Assembly (NCBI GenBank): GCA_902573065.1
Contig: CACGHX010000005.1
Coordinates: forward strand, 1 to 58,906
Reading direction: 5' to 3'
Length of the DNA: 58,906 nucleotides
Origin: an uncultured Pelagibacteraceae bacterium
Lineage (GTDB): Bacteria > Pseudomonadota > Alphaproteobacteria > Pelagibacterales > Pelagibacteraceae
Position numbers and translations under genes: made by a program. The notes beneath the pieces were generated by a model that saw only the letters and a list, made by a program, of their open reading frames with translations, ran no database searches and was not told where the DNA came from. This document shows, piece by piece, positions 8,375 through 18,144 of the stretch (position 1 is its first letter; each line of letters opens with the position of its first letter).

Positions 8375-10722
8375 TAGTAGAATCTCCTAAATTTATTATA
8401 TTTACCATAGTTTTCTCCAATACTTAAATTTTTAACCTTGATATCTTGAACAGTTTTCTCTTTAAATGCCTCTATTATTGCTTTTTTATTATTAAAGCTA
8501 ACATCTTCGCCAGTTTTGTAATCTACTGGAAAAAAATAAATATTTGATGGACTTTTAAAAGGTTTTATATCCTCTTTATAAAGAGCACGCTCTATAAATT
8601 CTTTGAATATTGGAAGTGCAGCTTTTGAACCAGTTTCGAATTTACCAAGTGATTTAGGTTCATCATATCCAATGTAAACACCTATTGCTAAATCAGAAGT
8701 AAAGCCTATAAACCAAGCATCAAAATTTTTATTTGTTGTTCCTGTTTTTCCTGCAAGTGGAACTTTTAAAGTTCTAAGTTTTTTTCCTGTTCCTCTTTCA
8801 ACAACACCCTCTAAAATTGATGTCATTTGATAAGCAGTCTCTTCACTAATAACTTGTTTGTTTTTATCTATTATTTTTGGAACAAAATCCTGATCAAGTT
8901 TTACAATTTCACATCCTTCACATTGTCTTTTATCAAAATTGTAAATAGTTTTACCTCTTCTATCTTGTATTCGGGTAATTAAATTTGGATTAATTTTTTT
9001 TCCTCCATTAACAAAAGAACAATATGCGTTTGTAATTTTTAGGAGTGTTGTTTCATTTGAACCTAGAGATACAGATAATAGCTCTGGTACATCTTCGTAA
9101 ACGCCTAAATCTTTTGAAATTTTGGCTATTTTATCAAAACCTAACTGTTGTGCCACTCTAACTGTCATTAAATTTCTTGATTTTTCAACACCCATTCTTA
9201 ATGTTGATGGACCATAAAATTTTTTTCCATAGTTTTGTGGTTTCCATTTTTTTAATCCTTCACCTTGTTTACTAACAAAAGGAGCATCTAGTATTAATGA
9301 GTTTGGCAGAAATCCATTTTCTAAAGCTGCAGCATATACTATTGGTTTGAAAGCTGAACCTGGTTGTCTTTTTGCTTGAGTTGCTCTGTTAAATTCACTT
9401 GATACAAAACTATATCCTCCTACCAAAGCCTTAACTTTTCCATTAAAAGGATCCATAACAACAATCCCTCCATTGACTTTTGGAAGTTGTTTTAAAGTCC
9501 ATATATCACTTGATTTTTTTTGGACAAATATAATATCTCCATCACTAAGTAATTCATTGAAGTTTTTCTTTCCAGTCCATTTTAAACCCTCAAATAAAAT
9601 TTTTCCTTTTAAATTTTTATTTAAAATTTTTATTTCTGTAAGATATTTTTCTACCCTTATAATCTGTGCTATTTCCCAATTAAGTGTTTTATCAATTTTT
9701 AGATTATTAACTTTGTTCTGCCAATCTTTATCTTTATACACATTTATAATTGGACCTCTCCATCCTTGACGTTTGTCGTATGACTCAATTCCAGATCTTA
9801 AAGCATTTAAGGCGGCAATCTGGTATTTGCCATTCAATGGCGTGCTGATTGACAGGCCTTCTGAGTATACTTTTTTAAACCCATACTCAGTATTAATAAT
9901 CCTTCTCACCTCTTCAGTAAAAGATTGGGCTTCTTCAACTAATAAAACTTTTCTTTTATTTAATTTAATATTCTTTTTTAAAAATATTTTTAAATCTTTT
10001 TTTGAAATGTAACCATTTTCCTCAAGATTTTTTAGAACCAAGTCTCTTCTTTTTTTTGCTAAATCTTTATTTTTATAAGGATTATATTTGCTTGGAGCTT
10101 TAGGTAATGCCGCTAAGAGAGCTGCTTCATTATAATCTAATTCTCTAACAGATTTATTAAAATATTCTAAACTTGCTGATGCAACACCGTATGTTCCTTG
10201 GCCTAAATAAATCTCATTAAGATACAGCTCAAGTATTCTATTTTTAGAGTAAGATTTCTCAATACGAAATGCTAAAATTGCTTCTTTAATTTTCCGTCTT
10301 AACGAAACTTCGCTTGTAAGTAAAAAATTCTTAGCAACTTGTTGTGTTATAGTTGAGGCGCCCTCAAGCCTTTTGCCTTGAACAATATTTTCAATATTAT
10401 TTAAAACTGCTCTGGTTATACCTTTTGCGTCGACACCCGGATGAACAAAAAAATTTTTATCTTCTGCTGAAAGAAATGAGTTTATAACAACATCGGGTAT
10501 AGACTCTATCGGAATAAAAAGTCGTTTTTGAATTGCGTATTCGGCGATTAATTCACCTGAGTCACCGTAAACGCGGCTCGATACAGGCGGTTCATAATTT
10601 GCTAACTTTTTATAATCTGGTAAACCTGAAGAAAAATACCAAAAAGCTGAAAAAATCATGAAAAATATAAATAAAAAAAATGATATTAAAATTTTAGTTA
10701 AATGATTAAGTGTTTTTTTCAT
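8374..10722 (-). CDS. mrcA: Penicillin-binding protein 1A (bifunctional peptidoglycan synthase)
   Basis: A 782-residue class A PBP anchored by one N-terminal helix (about 10-30). The glycosyltransferase (GT51) domain carries SAEDKNFFVHPGVDAKGI with its catalytic Glu, then GASTITQQVAKN and LYLNEIYLGQGTYGVA. The transpeptidase domain carries Ser456 in GSAFK, SRN as the second motif, and KTGTT. The OB-like insert between the domains is the class A PBP1A form. It polymerises and crosslinks periplasmic peptidoglycan. It is followed without a gap by prfB. Confidence 0.95.
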   Translation of the reverse strand: MKKTLNHLTKILISFFLFIFFMIFSAFWYFSSGLPDYKKLANYEPPVSSRVYGDSGELIAEYAIQKRLFIPIESIPDVVINSFLSAEDKNFFVHPGVDAKGITRAVLNNIENIVQGKRLEGASTITQQVAKNFLLTSEVSLRRKIKEAILAFRIEKSYSKNRILELYLNEIYLGQGTYGVASASLEYFNKSVRELDYNEAALLAALPKAPSKYNPYKNKDLAKKRRDLVLKNLEENGYISKKDLKIFLKKNIKLNKRKVLLVEEAQSFTEEVRRIINTEYGFKKVYSEGLSISTPLNGKYQIAALNALRSGIESYDKRQGWRGPIINVYKDKDWQNKVNNLKIDKTLNWEIAQIIRVEKYLTEIKILNKNLKGKILFEGLKWTGKKNFNELLSDGDIIFVQKKSSDIWTLKQLPKVNGGIVVMDPFNGKVKALVGGYSFVSSEFNRATQAKRQPGSAFKPIVYAAALENGFLPNSLILDAPFVSKQGEGLKKWKPQNYGKKFYGPSTLRMGVEKSRNLMTVRVAQQLGFDKIAKISKDLGVYEDVPELLSVSLGSNETTLLKITNAYCSFVNGGKKINPNLITRIQDRRGKTIYNFDKRQCEGCEIVKLDQDFVPKIIDKNKQVISEETAYQMTSILEGVVERGTGKKLRTLKVPLAGKTGTTNKNFDAWFIGFTSDLAIGVYIGYDEPKSLGKFETGSKAALPIFKEFIERALYKEDIKPFKSPSNIYFFPVDYKTGEDVSFNNKKAIIEAFKEKTVQDIKVKNLSIGENYGKYNKFRRFY

Positions 10723-10887
10723 GCTTTAAAGTTGAATAATATCTACCTAATTTGGGCGATCTTAAGGCATATTTAATAATAGAATAACTGTATTTTTTGA
10801 AAAAAAAATGTATAGTAATCGTATGTGTATCAAAAATAAAATTTACAACAAATTTTCAAACAAATTTATGAATGGATTAAACTTATT

Positions 10888-12693
10888 ATGGAAAAAAATT
10901 TATATATCGATGCTTCGCATCCAGAAGAAACTAGAGTTGTACTCAAATCAAAATCTCATATTGAAGAATATGAGTATGAGAACAAAAAGAGTTTAAATCA
11001 AAAAAGTAATATCTATTTAGGAAAGATTAGTAGAGTAGAACCTTCTCTTCAAGCTGCTTTTGTTAATTACGGAAGAGAGAGACATGGCTTTTTAGCTTTT
11101 AATGATATTCAATCTGATTATTACCAAATTCCCAAGGAAGACAAAGAGGAACTAAAAAAGGCTGAAGAAAAAATTAGAGAGGATCTAAAAGAAGAAAGCC
11201 AGGACACTGAGGTCAAAACAAAAAATAATTCTGAAGAGGAACAAAATATAAATAGTTTAGAGAGTAGTGTTAACACTGAAAATAAAGTAACCAGCTCAGA
11301 AAATTCTGAAAGGACAAGAGAAAAACTTAAAAACAGATATGGTGTAAGGAAATATCGAATCCAAGAAGTAATTAGGCCTGGCCAAGTAATTTTAATTCAA
11401 ATTAATAAAGAGGAGAGAGGTCAAAAAGGTGCGGCTCTTACTACATTTATTTCTCTTGCGGGAAAATACATTGTTCTAATGCCAAATACTGCGAAAGGTG
11501 GTGGGATTTCAAGAAAAATTATTAATCATGAGGATAGAAATCAAATTAGAAAAATGCTTAGAGAAATTGAGATTCCTAAAAGTATGGGTTTAATAGTTAG
11601 AACAGCTGGATCAAGAAAAACTAAAAAAGAAATTCAGAATGATCTTCAAAATACAATAGGTTTATGGGAGTCTATAAAAGAAAAAGCAGTTGAGTCAACT
11701 GCACCTATTTTAATACACGAGGAGGGAGATGTTATCAAAAGAGCTCTCCGAGATATTTATGATAATGATACAAAATATGTTCATGTTGAGGGTAATGATG
11801 GATATCAAAAAGCCAAATTATTTATGAAACAATTTATGCCTAGAAACGCAAAAATGGTTAAAAAATATAAAGGAAAAATTCCCCTATTTCATAGCGAAAA
11901 TATTGAAAAAGATTTAAATAAGATATTTGAACCTGTCGTTAGACTAAAGTCTGGAGGTTATTTGGTAATAAGTCCTACAGAAGCTTTAGTTGCTATTGAT
12001 GTTAACTCTGGACAATCAACAAAAGAACTTAATATTGAGAAAACTGCAGTTAATACAAATATTGAGGCTGCTGAGGAAATTGCAAGACAAATTAAAATTA
12101 GGGACTTATCGGGGCTTATCGTAATTGACTTTATAGATATGATAAATTTTCATAACAAAAGAACTGTAGAGAGAAAAATTAGAGACAAACTTAAAAATGA
12201 TAGGGCCAGAATACAGACTGGAAGAATAAGTAATTTTGGTCTGATGGAGATGACTCGGCAAAGACTTAGGGAAAGTTTCATCAAATGGGAAACTATTCTT
12301 TCGCTAGAGTCTTTTGGTTTAAAAATTATAAAAAAAATTGAAATGTTGGCATTTTCAAAAAAAACAAAAATAGTTATGGCTTATGTACCGGATAAAGTTG
12401 CATCCTATCTTAATTCAGATCTTAAAAAAGAACTTTCTTTTTTTGAAAAGAAATACAAATTTAAAATAAATATTACAGCTGATAGTCAGTTAATAATACC
12501 TGAATACAAGATTCATCTTCTGAATAAGAATAAAAAAATTATTGAAAAATTTGAAAACTTAAAAAATACCAATGAGTCCAAAGGAAATGATGTCCGAAAA
12601 ATTAAAGTTTTTCCTTCTGAAAAAGGTAAGAAAAAAAAAGATACGCTTGGAAGAATATTGTGGGTTAGAAAAAAAAGAAGAAAATCAAATTAA
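10888..12693 (+). CDS. rne: Ribonuclease E/G family endoribonuclease lacking the zinc link
   Basis: A 601-residue RNase E/G. The N-terminus ([13 protein letters not shown]) and S1 domain are present, with a charged low-complexity insert at about 75-150 like other alphaproteobacterial RNase E. The catalytic metal-binding aspartates are Asp371 (AIDVNSGQ) and Asp414 (VIDFIDM), spaced 43 residues as in E. coli. The zinc-link CPxC motif expected soon after MTRQRLRES (about 463-475) is missing; the sequence runs straight into LESFGLKII. The C-terminal scaffold is reduced to a short basic tail. An ATG at 10888 matches the family N-terminus. Confidence 0.93.
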   Translation: MEKNLYIDASHPEETRVVLKSKSHIEEYEYENKKSLNQKSNIYLGKISRVEPSLQAAFVNYGRERHGFLAFNDIQSDYYQIPKEDKEELKKAEEKIREDLKEESQDTEVKTKNNSEEEQNINSLESSVNTENKVTSSENSERTREKLKNRYGVRKYRIQEVIRPGQVILIQINKEERGQKGAALTTFISLAGKYIVLMPNTAKGGGISRKIINHEDRNQIRKMLREIEIPKSMGLIVRTAGSRKTKKEIQNDLQNTIGLWESIKEKAVESTAPILIHEEGDVIKRALRDIYDNDTKYVHVEGNDGYQKAKLFMKQFMPRNAKMVKKYKGKIPLFHSENIEKDLNKIFEPVVRLKSGGYLVISPTEALVAIDVNSGQSTKELNIEKTAVNTNIEAAEEIARQIKIRDLSGLIVIDFIDMINFHNKRTVERKIRDKLKNDRARIQTGRISNFGLMEMTRQRLRESFIKWETILSLESFGLKIIKKIEMLAFSKKTKIVMAYVPDKVASYLNSDLKKELSFFEKKYKFKINITADSQLIIPEYKIHLLNKNKKIIEKFENLKNTNESKGNDVRKIKVFPSEKGKKKKDTLGRILWVRKKRRKSN

Positions 12694-13458
12694 CCCTTTT
12701 TTTGGACTACTGGCTGATCCGTAATTTTGCAAAACCATCCTTCCAGCTAAATAAGATTTTCTTCCAGCTACTACTGCATTTTTCATGGACTCGGCCATTA
12801 AAATTGGATTTCTAGCTTTTGCAATTGCAGTATTAATTAAAACACCGTCACAACCTAACTCCATTGCTATTGAAGCATCTGATGCTGTACCAATACCTGC
12901 ATCAACAATGACTGGAACTTTAGAATTGTTTTTTATTAAAGAAATATTTAATTTATTTGGAATTCCTCTTCCAGAACCTATTGGCGAAGCCAAAGGCATA
13001 ATTGCCGAGGCACCTGCATCTTCTAATTTTTTTGCCATTATAGGATCATCTGAACAATAAACCATAACTTGAAAGCCTTCTTTTACCAAAACTTTCGTTG
13101 AATTTAATGTTTCAATCATATTTGGGTAAAGCGTTTTTTTATCACCTAGAACTTCTAATTTTACAAGTTTCCATCCACCCATCTCTCTTGCAAGTCGTAA
13201 CGTTCTTAAAGCGTCTTTGGAATTAAAACATCCGGCGGTATTTGGTAAGTATATAATTTTTTTTGGATCTAAATAATCCATCAATATAGGTTTCTTCTTA
13301 TCTAGAATATTTACTCTTCTAACTGCCACTGTCACCATATCTGCACCTGAAGCTTTGATAGCTTTTGCAGTTTCTCTAAAACTTTTATATTTACCAGTAC
13401 CCACAATTAAACGAGATCTGAGTTTATATTTGCCAATTTTTAGAAAATCTTTTTTCAC
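12685..13458 (-). CDS. thiG: Thiazole synthase ThiG
   Basis: A 257-residue TIM-barrel enzyme that condenses deoxyxylulose phosphate, dehydroglycine and ThiS-thiocarboxylate into the thiamine thiazole. Visible motifs are RLIVGTGKY near the start, [20 protein letters not shown], the Schiff-base Lys region [22 protein letters not shown] and [11 protein letters not shown]. It starts at GTG, overlapping the thiS TAG stop by one base, and the GGAGG encoding the ThiS C-terminus doubles as its ribosome site. The 3' end overlaps rne by 9 bases. Confidence 0.95.
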   Translation of the reverse strand: MKKDFLKIGKYKLRSRLIVGTGKYKSFRETAKAIKASGADMVTVAVRRVNILDKKKPILMDYLDPKKIIYLPNTAGCFNSKDALRTLRLAREMGGWKLVKLEVLGDKKTLYPNMIETLNSTKVLVKEGFQVMVYCSDDPIMAKKLEDAGASAIMPLASPIGSGRGIPNKLNISLIKNNSKVPVIVDAGIGTASDASIAMELGCDGVLINTAIAKARNPILMAESMKNAVVAGRKSYLAGRMVLQNYGSASSPKKGLI

Positions 13459-13661
13459 TATCCTCCTCCAATAAAATGTACAATTTCAATTTTGTCTCTA
13501 TTTTTAATTTTTTTCTTTTTATAGTTCTCCTTAGGTAAAATTAAACCATTAAGCTCAATGGCTACACTTTTTTCATTTAGTTTATGCTTTTTTAAAAGAT
13601 CTTTAATACTCAAATTCTCTTTAATTTTTAGCTTTTTCCCATTTAATTGTATTTTTGCCAT
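13458..13661 (-). CDS. thiS: Sulfur carrier protein ThiS
   Basis: A 67-residue ubiquitin-like protein ([20 protein letters not shown], then [15 protein letters not shown]) ending in FIGGG. The C-terminal Gly-Gly is adenylated and thiocarboxylated to deliver sulfur for thiazole formation. It is followed directly by thiG with a one-base overlap. Only 33 bases separate it from the divergent aroQ, leaving no room for a TPP riboswitch. Confidence 0.92.
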   Translation of the reverse strand: MAKIQLNGKKLKIKENLSIKDLLKKHKLNEKSVAIELNGLILPKENYKKKKIKNRDKIEIVHFIGGG

Positions 13662-13694
13662 AATTGAGATAATTTAAATTTCTATTATATCAAA

Positions 13695-14141
13695 ATGAGA
13701 CAAAAAATTCTTGTAATTAATGGTCCAAATTTAAATTTACTTGGTACAAGGGAAAAAGAAAAATATGGCCAATCTTCACTTGAGGATATTAAAAAAAAAT
13801 GTAAAAGCCACGCAGATAAGCTAGGTTTAGATATTGAATTTAAACAGTCTAATGTTGAAGGTGAAATTGTAAATTTTATACAAGAAACAAGACAGAAATA
13901 TAATGGTATAATAATAAATGCCGGCGGATATACTCACACATCGGTTGCAATACTTGATGCTTTACTAGCTGTTAAAAAACCAACAATCGAGTTACATATA
14001 ACAAATATTTACAAAAGAGAGGATTTCAGGCATAAATCACTCATAAGCAAAGCTGCTGATGGTATTATTTGCGGATTAGGTGCAGATGGTTATGTTATGG
14101 CGCTTGATGGTATAAAAAAAATTATAAAAAATGAAAATTGA
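13695..14141 (+). CDS. aroQ: 3-dehydroquinate dehydratase, type II
   Basis: A 148-residue type II dehydroquinase, third step of the shikimate pathway. The signature NGPNLNLLGTREKEKYG carries the Arg and Tyr of the flexible active-site lid, followed by QSNVEGEIVNFIQ, INAGGYTHTSVAILDAL and ELHITNIYKREDFRHKS (catalytic His region). It overlaps accB by 11 bases and forms an operon aroQ-accB-accC, a gene order common in Proteobacteria. Confidence 0.97.
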   Translation: MRQKILVINGPNLNLLGTREKEKYGQSSLEDIKKKCKSHADKLGLDIEFKQSNVEGEIVNFIQETRQKYNGIIINAGGYTHTSVAILDALLAVKKPTIELHITNIYKREDFRHKSLISKAADGIICGLGADGYVMALDGIKKIIKNEN

Positions 14142-14538
14142 TAAAAAATTAATAAAAGAGCTTAAAGATTATTTAGACGAATTCAATTTATCGGAAATTG
14201 AGTATCAAGATGGAACAAAAAAGGTTAAAGTTGCAAAGAGCATCTCAGGAATAGCAAATATTTCACCTATTAAACCTAATATTCCTCCTAAAAAAGATGA
14301 AACAGGAACAAAAATAACTTCTCCAATAATCGGAACAGCGTATTTAGCTCCAGAACCTGGTGCTAAAAAATTTGTTGAAGTTGGTGATAAAATAAAAAAA
14401 GGACAAACAGTTATGATCGTAGAAGCTATGAAGACTATGAATCATGTACCCTCAACATTTGATGGGATTGTTAAAAAAATTCTAGTTCAAGATGGTGAAG
14501 CTGTTGAGTTCGGTCAAACACTAGTCCTTTTAAAATAA
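14131..14538 (+). CDS. accB: Biotin carboxyl carrier protein of acetyl-CoA carboxylase
   Basis: A 135-residue BCCP. The C-terminal biotinyl domain has the motif EAMKTM with Lys101 as the biotin attachment site. A Pro/Lys-rich linker (about 46-60) joins it to a short N-terminal helical region. It carries the carboxyl group between biotin carboxylase and carboxyltransferase in the first step of fatty acid synthesis. The next gene, accC, starts 4 bases after it. Confidence 0.96.
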   Translation: MKIDKKLIKELKDYLDEFNLSEIEYQDGTKKVKVAKSISGIANISPIKPNIPPKKDETGTKITSPIIGTAYLAPEPGAKKFVEVGDKIKKGQTVMIVEAMKTMNHVPSTFDGIVKKILVQDGEAVEFGQTLVLLK

Positions 14539-14541
14539 CAA

Positions 14542-15879
14542 ATGTTTAAAAAAGTTTTAATAGCAAATAGAGGAGAAATTGCTGTACGGGTCATTAGAGC
14601 TTGTAAAGAATGGGGTATTGGAACTGTAGCTGTTCACTCAGATGTAGATGCTGACTCGATGCATGTAAGATTAGCTGATGAAAGTGTTTGCATAGGATCT
14701 CATCAACCACAAAATAGTTATTTAAATATGGCGGCTATAATGTCTGCAGTCGATGTAACAGGTGCTGAAGCAATTCACCCAGGATATGGATTTTTATCTG
14801 AAAATTATAAATTTGCTGAGATAGTTGAAAAACATAAAATTAAATTTATTGGACCTAAAGCTGAAATAATAAAAAAAATGGGTGATAAAATTCAAGCAAA
14901 AATAATTGCTAAAGAAAAAGGTTTGCCAGTTATTGAGGGTTCAGACGGTGGTGTTAAAGATCTAAAGCAAGCTAGAGAAATCTGTAAAAAAATTGGTTAT
15001 CCGGTTTTAATTAAGGCATCTGGCGGTGGTGGTGGAAAGGGAATGAAAATAGTTGATGAGGAAAGTAAATTAGAAGAGTTATATTCATTGGCTCGTTTAG
15101 AAGCAAAAAAATATTTTGGAAACGACGAAGTTTATATTGAGAAATATTTTAAAAACCCTAGACACATTGAGGTTCAAGTACTATCAGGAAAAAATAGAAC
15201 AGTTCATTTGAATGAGAGAGATTGTAGTGTTCAAAGAAAACATCAAAAATTAATTGAGGAAACTCCAAGTCCAGTCTTAGATAATAAAACAAGATCTGAT
15301 CTATTGAACAAAACAATAAAAATGGTTGAGGCTATAGGTTATGAGGGTGCTGGAACGGTAGAGTATATTTACGAAAATGGAAAATTTTATTTTTTAGAAA
15401 TGAATACGCGAATTCAAGTTGAACATCCTGTTACAGAAGTACAAACTGGTATTGATATAGTTAAAGAACAAATATGGATAGCACACTCAGGTCAAACTGC
15501 ATTAGAACAAAGTGATATAAGTGCAAGGGGACACACTATAGAGTGTAGAATAAATGCTGAGGATCCATCTAAAAATTTCCAGCCTAGTCCAGGTATAATT
15601 TCTGTATGTCACCAACCATCAGGGTTTAGAACTAGAGTTGATGGTTCTATATTCCAAGGTTGTAAAATTACGCCCTTTTATGACAGCTTAATATGTAAAT
15701 TAATTTGTAAAGGAAGAAATAGAACAGAAGCAATTCAAAGAACAATGAGATCTTTGAATGAATTTGTTATCGAGGGTGTCACAACCACTATTGATTTACA
15801 TAAAAGAATTTTAGCTCATGAAAAATTTGTATCATCTGATTTTGATACTAATTGGCTAGCTAAAGAAAAGTTTTATTAA
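14542..15879 (+). CDS. accC: Biotin carboxylase of acetyl-CoA carboxylase
   Basis: A 445-residue ATP-grasp enzyme that carboxylates biotin on AccB using bicarbonate and ATP. It shows KVLIANRGEIAVRVIRAC at the N-terminus, the Gly-rich ATP loop KASGGGGGKGMKIV near 157-170, HIEVQVL, the catalytic EMNTRIQVEHPVTE near 288-301, and CRINAEDP. Length is typical for the free-standing bacterial subunit. It is the last gene of aroQ-accB-accC. Confidence 0.97.
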   Translation: MFKKVLIANRGEIAVRVIRACKEWGIGTVAVHSDVDADSMHVRLADESVCIGSHQPQNSYLNMAAIMSAVDVTGAEAIHPGYGFLSENYKFAEIVEKHKIKFIGPKAEIIKKMGDKIQAKIIAKEKGLPVIEGSDGGVKDLKQAREICKKIGYPVLIKASGGGGGKGMKIVDEESKLEELYSLARLEAKKYFGNDEVYIEKYFKNPRHIEVQVLSGKNRTVHLNERDCSVQRKHQKLIEETPSPVLDNKTRSDLLNKTIKMVEAIGYEGAGTVEYIYENGKFYFLEMNTRIQVEHPVTEVQTGIDIVKEQIWIAHSGQTALEQSDISARGHTIECRINAEDPSKNFQPSPGIISVCHQPSGFRTRVDGSIFQGCKITPFYDSLICKLICKGRNRTEAIQRTMRSLNEFVIEGVTTTIDLHKRILAHEKFVSSDFDTNWLAKEKFY

Positions 15880-15929
15880 TTGATTATTAAATTGAAAAAT
15901 AATATTTTAAATGATATTTAATTAGAGAT

Positions 15930-16013
15930 ATGGGATACCCAAAAAAACACAGAGGAAGACGTAAAATTGGCTCAAAAAAGAGAAGGGCTCGAAGAAGAAA
16001 TAAGAAAAGATAA
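15930..16013 (+). CDS. 27-residue, extremely basic mini-protein, possibly ribosome-associated
   Basis: The ORF runs from ATG at 15930 to TAA at 16011 and encodes 27 residues, beginning MGYPKKHRGRRKIG and ending RRRNKKR. It has 16 Lys/Arg, one His and no acidic residue. The composition recalls tiny ribosomal proteins such as bTHX (also starting MG, with an RG-KI segment) or the COX24/AURKAIP1 basic peptide, but similarity is weak and by eye only. An AGAGAT lies just upstream. It sits between accC and a membrane protein on the same strand. Confidence 0.55.
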   Translation: MGYPKKHRGRRKIGSKKRRARRRNKKR

Positions 16014-16024
16014 ATTGTCTTAGA

Positions 16025-16723
16025 ATGGAATTTATAACTCAAATCAGAAAATTGAGTTTATGGATATTTATTATTCCTTTGGTTGCAGTAAATCTTTGTT
16101 TATTTATTTCTGTAAATTTTCATATTTTTGAAAACACCTTTTTAACTGTAGATCATATTGGTAGATCAAACCCAGTATTTCCTTACATTGATGGTGGAGT
16201 TTCAATAAGTAGAACAGCCAGAACATATCCGGCATATTTAGTATTTAAACCATCTATGATATTTGCATCATTGTTACTAATTTTATATTGGATTAAAACA
16301 AATAAGTTAATAAATACTTTTCAAAATTCAAAAAAAAATAACCTTTTTAAAACATTTGGAATACTATCTGCTATTTTTTTAATAATTCATTCAATTTTTT
16401 TAGGGGTAAAGTTTGATTATGATGTTTATAAATTTTTTAGAAGATTTGTTTTGTTTTTTTTTATTATTTTTGAAATAGTCGCACAATCATTACTTGTCTT
16501 TAGATTGTTCAAATTAAAATCATTACTTAAAAATTATTTTAATAATTACGTTCTAATTCTTAAAATTATTTTAGTTACAATTTTAGTTGTTGTTGCTATT
16601 TTAAGTCTCCCTATAGTTGTAACAAGTGGAAACGTGTACTTTAAGCATGCTTTAGAATGGAATTATTTTGTTGGAGTAATTCTTTTTTATTTGTTTACCT
16701 ATCTGTTTTGGAAAAGAATTTAG
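16025..16723 (+). CDS. Multi-pass membrane protein, possibly Frag1/DRAM/Sfk1-like
   Basis: A 232-residue protein with about six hydrophobic segments (near 12-32, 75-90, 108-128, 135-157, 177-198 and 213-230). After the first helix there is a periplasmic-like loop with FPYIDGGVSISRTARTYPA, reminiscent of the conserved first loop in Frag1/DRAM/Sfk1 and PGAP2 membrane proteins. That assignment rests on topology and this loop only. No catalytic motif is visible. It starts 11 bases after the basic mini-ORF, so the two may be cotranscribed. Confidence 0.6.
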   Translation: MEFITQIRKLSLWIFIIPLVAVNLCLFISVNFHIFENTFLTVDHIGRSNPVFPYIDGGVSISRTARTYPAYLVFKPSMIFASLLLILYWIKTNKLINTFQNSKKNNLFKTFGILSAIFLIIHSIFLGVKFDYDVYKFFRRFVLFFFIIFEIVAQSLLVFRLFKLKSLLKNYFNNYVLILKIILVTILVVVAILSLPIVVTSGNVYFKHALEWNYFVGVILFYLFTYLFWKRI

Positions 16724-16729
16724 TTTAAA

Positions 16730-16905
16730 AACTGCCGTCTACACACCTTTCGGTGCGCAGACTTTAGTTTTGGCTCGTCGTTAATGCGCTACCGCCAAGC
16801 CTCCCGTTCCACTATTTTAGCGCTACTCAGTGGAACTTTCTGCCCTTTAAGCTTGAACCTCTCGGTTTTTCCTTAAATGGCCAGTTGAGAGTTGCCCCTC
16901 AATTC
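16730..16905 (-). ncRNA. Candidate structured non-coding RNA, unassigned family
   Basis: Read on the minus strand this compact region folds into a closing helix (16879-16886 with 16730-16736, one bulge) around four hairpins: 16846-16877 (outer 6 bp, inner 4 bp, GAGA loop), 16806-16836 (8 bp), 16772-16801 (8 of 9 bp) and 16737-16762 (11 bp, GAAA loop). GNRA loops appear only on the minus strand. Loops of the second and third hairpins hold UAGCGC and GCGCUA, which could form a 6-bp kissing contact. A 5-bp stem at 16885-16902 competes with the closing helix. It is clearly more GC-rich than its surroundings and lies just downstream of mnmA. Confidence 0.65.
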
Positions 16906-16972
16906 ATTTATTAAATTATTACATCTAGAAAAAAATAGGTATCACTTTTTAGTTGTTTTAATTTACTGTCTG

Positions 16973-18106
16973 TTAATTGTGTGGATAATTTTTGTTTTCT
17001 GTTTTTTCGATCCAACCGCCACCAAGAACTCTTTCACCAATACTGTCTTTTGAATATATAACACAAGCTTGTCCTGGTGATATTCCTTTTTCATCTTGTA
17101 ATATTTCTACTTCTGCAGAATTATTTTTTATTGTAACTTTAGCATCAAGTAGTTTTCCTGTTGATCTTACTTTAATTAAAACTTTTTTTTCAAAATTTTT
17201 AGTGTCAGCTAAAAGATTTATATCCCTCAAAAATAATTTTTTAATATTTAAAAAATCCTGCGTTCCAACGACGATTGAATTATCTTTTGCTTTTATATCA
17301 ATTACGTAAAGTGGATCAGGATTCGAGATTTTAATACCTTTCCTTTGACCAATGGTATAATTAATAATTCCATCGTGCGTTCCCAATTTTTCACCTTTAA
17401 TATTAAATATGTCACCTTTTTGGAATGATTGCGGCCTATATCGCTCTATCACTGAAGCATAGTTACCGTTAGGAACAAAGCATATATCTTGACTATCTGG
17501 TTTTGTTGCTACATTAAGATTTAATTTATTTGCAATATTTCTTGTTTCGGACTTATTGATTAAACCCAAGGGAAATCGTAAATAATCTAATTGATTTTGA
17601 GTTGTGCTAAAAAGAAAATAACTTTGATCTCGTTCCTTATCCTCTGCTCTATACATTCTGCCTGATCCATTATTCTCATGTCTTAAAACATAATGTCCAG
17701 TAATTAATGCGTCAGCCTTAAGTTCTTTTGAAAATTTAAATAAATCTCTAAATTTTACTGTTTGGTTACATTGAACGCACGGGATTGGTGTTTCTCCAGC
17801 AACATAACTATTGATAAAAGAGTCTATTACTTCAGTTTTAAATTTCTTTTGATAGTAAAGAATTTTGTGTTCAATATTAAGAGTATCAGACACTCTTTTT
17901 GCATCGATAATATCTCTACCTGCACAACATTGTCTACCTGATACAGATGTTTTCGATTCATCATACAATTTTAATGTTATTCCTGTTACATTATATCCTT
18001 GCTCTTTCATCAATCCTGCTACAACTGATGAGTCTACTCCTCCAGACATTGCAACAACAACTTTTGTGTCTTTGGGTGACTTTTTTATACCTAGAGAGTT
18101 AATCAT
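16973..18106 (-). CDS. mnmA: tRNA-specific 2-thiouridylase MnmA
   Basis: A 377-residue enzyme that thiolates U34 in the wobble position of tRNA-Lys, -Glu and -Gln. The ATP PP-loop is SGGVDSS (21-27). Conserved cysteines are in PCVQCNQ (110 and 113) and DSQDICF (209), the catalytic/persulfide pair of the family. [12 protein letters not shown] and YTIGQRKGI are also present. An extra Cys pair at 60-61 ([13 protein letters not shown]) is seen in alphaproteobacterial MnmA. It is divergent from the DUF3553 gene. Confidence 0.96.
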   Translation of the reverse strand: MINSLGIKKSPKDTKVVVAMSGGVDSSVVAGLMKEQGYNVTGITLKLYDESKTSVSGRQCCAGRDIIDAKRVSDTLNIEHKILYYQKKFKTEVIDSFINSYVAGETPIPCVQCNQTVKFRDLFKFSKELKADALITGHYVLRHENNGSGRMYRAEDKERDQSYFLFSTTQNQLDYLRFPLGLINKSETRNIANKLNLNVATKPDSQDICFVPNGNYASVIERYRPQSFQKGDIFNIKGEKLGTHDGIINYTIGQRKGIKISNPDPLYVIDIKAKDNSIVVGTQDFLNIKKLFLRDINLLADTKNFEKKVLIKVRSTGKLLDAKVTIKNNSAEVEILQDEKGISPGQACVIYSKDSIGERVLGGGWIEKTENKNYPHN

Positions 18107-18144
18107 AAAATGTTATATAATATAAAAATTTATAATTTTCCATT

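Noticed and set aside
10808-10996. Short open frame preceding and overlapping rne
   Set aside because: No family features, overlaps the certain rne start, and reads as AT-rich leader.
13662-13694. TPP riboswitch before thiS
   Set aside because: Only 33 bases separate thiS from aroQ and no TPP aptamer words are present.
16730-16905. tmRNA, 6S RNA, SRP RNA or RNase P RNA identity for the structured region; also a tRNA from the GGTTCAAG word
   Set aside because: No GAGGAAAGTCC core of RNase P, no tag ORF or CCA-ended acceptor stem, no GGAAGCAGC of SRP RNA, not a single long 6S-type hairpin, and the GGTTCAAG word lies in a GAGA-loop hairpin rather than a T arm.
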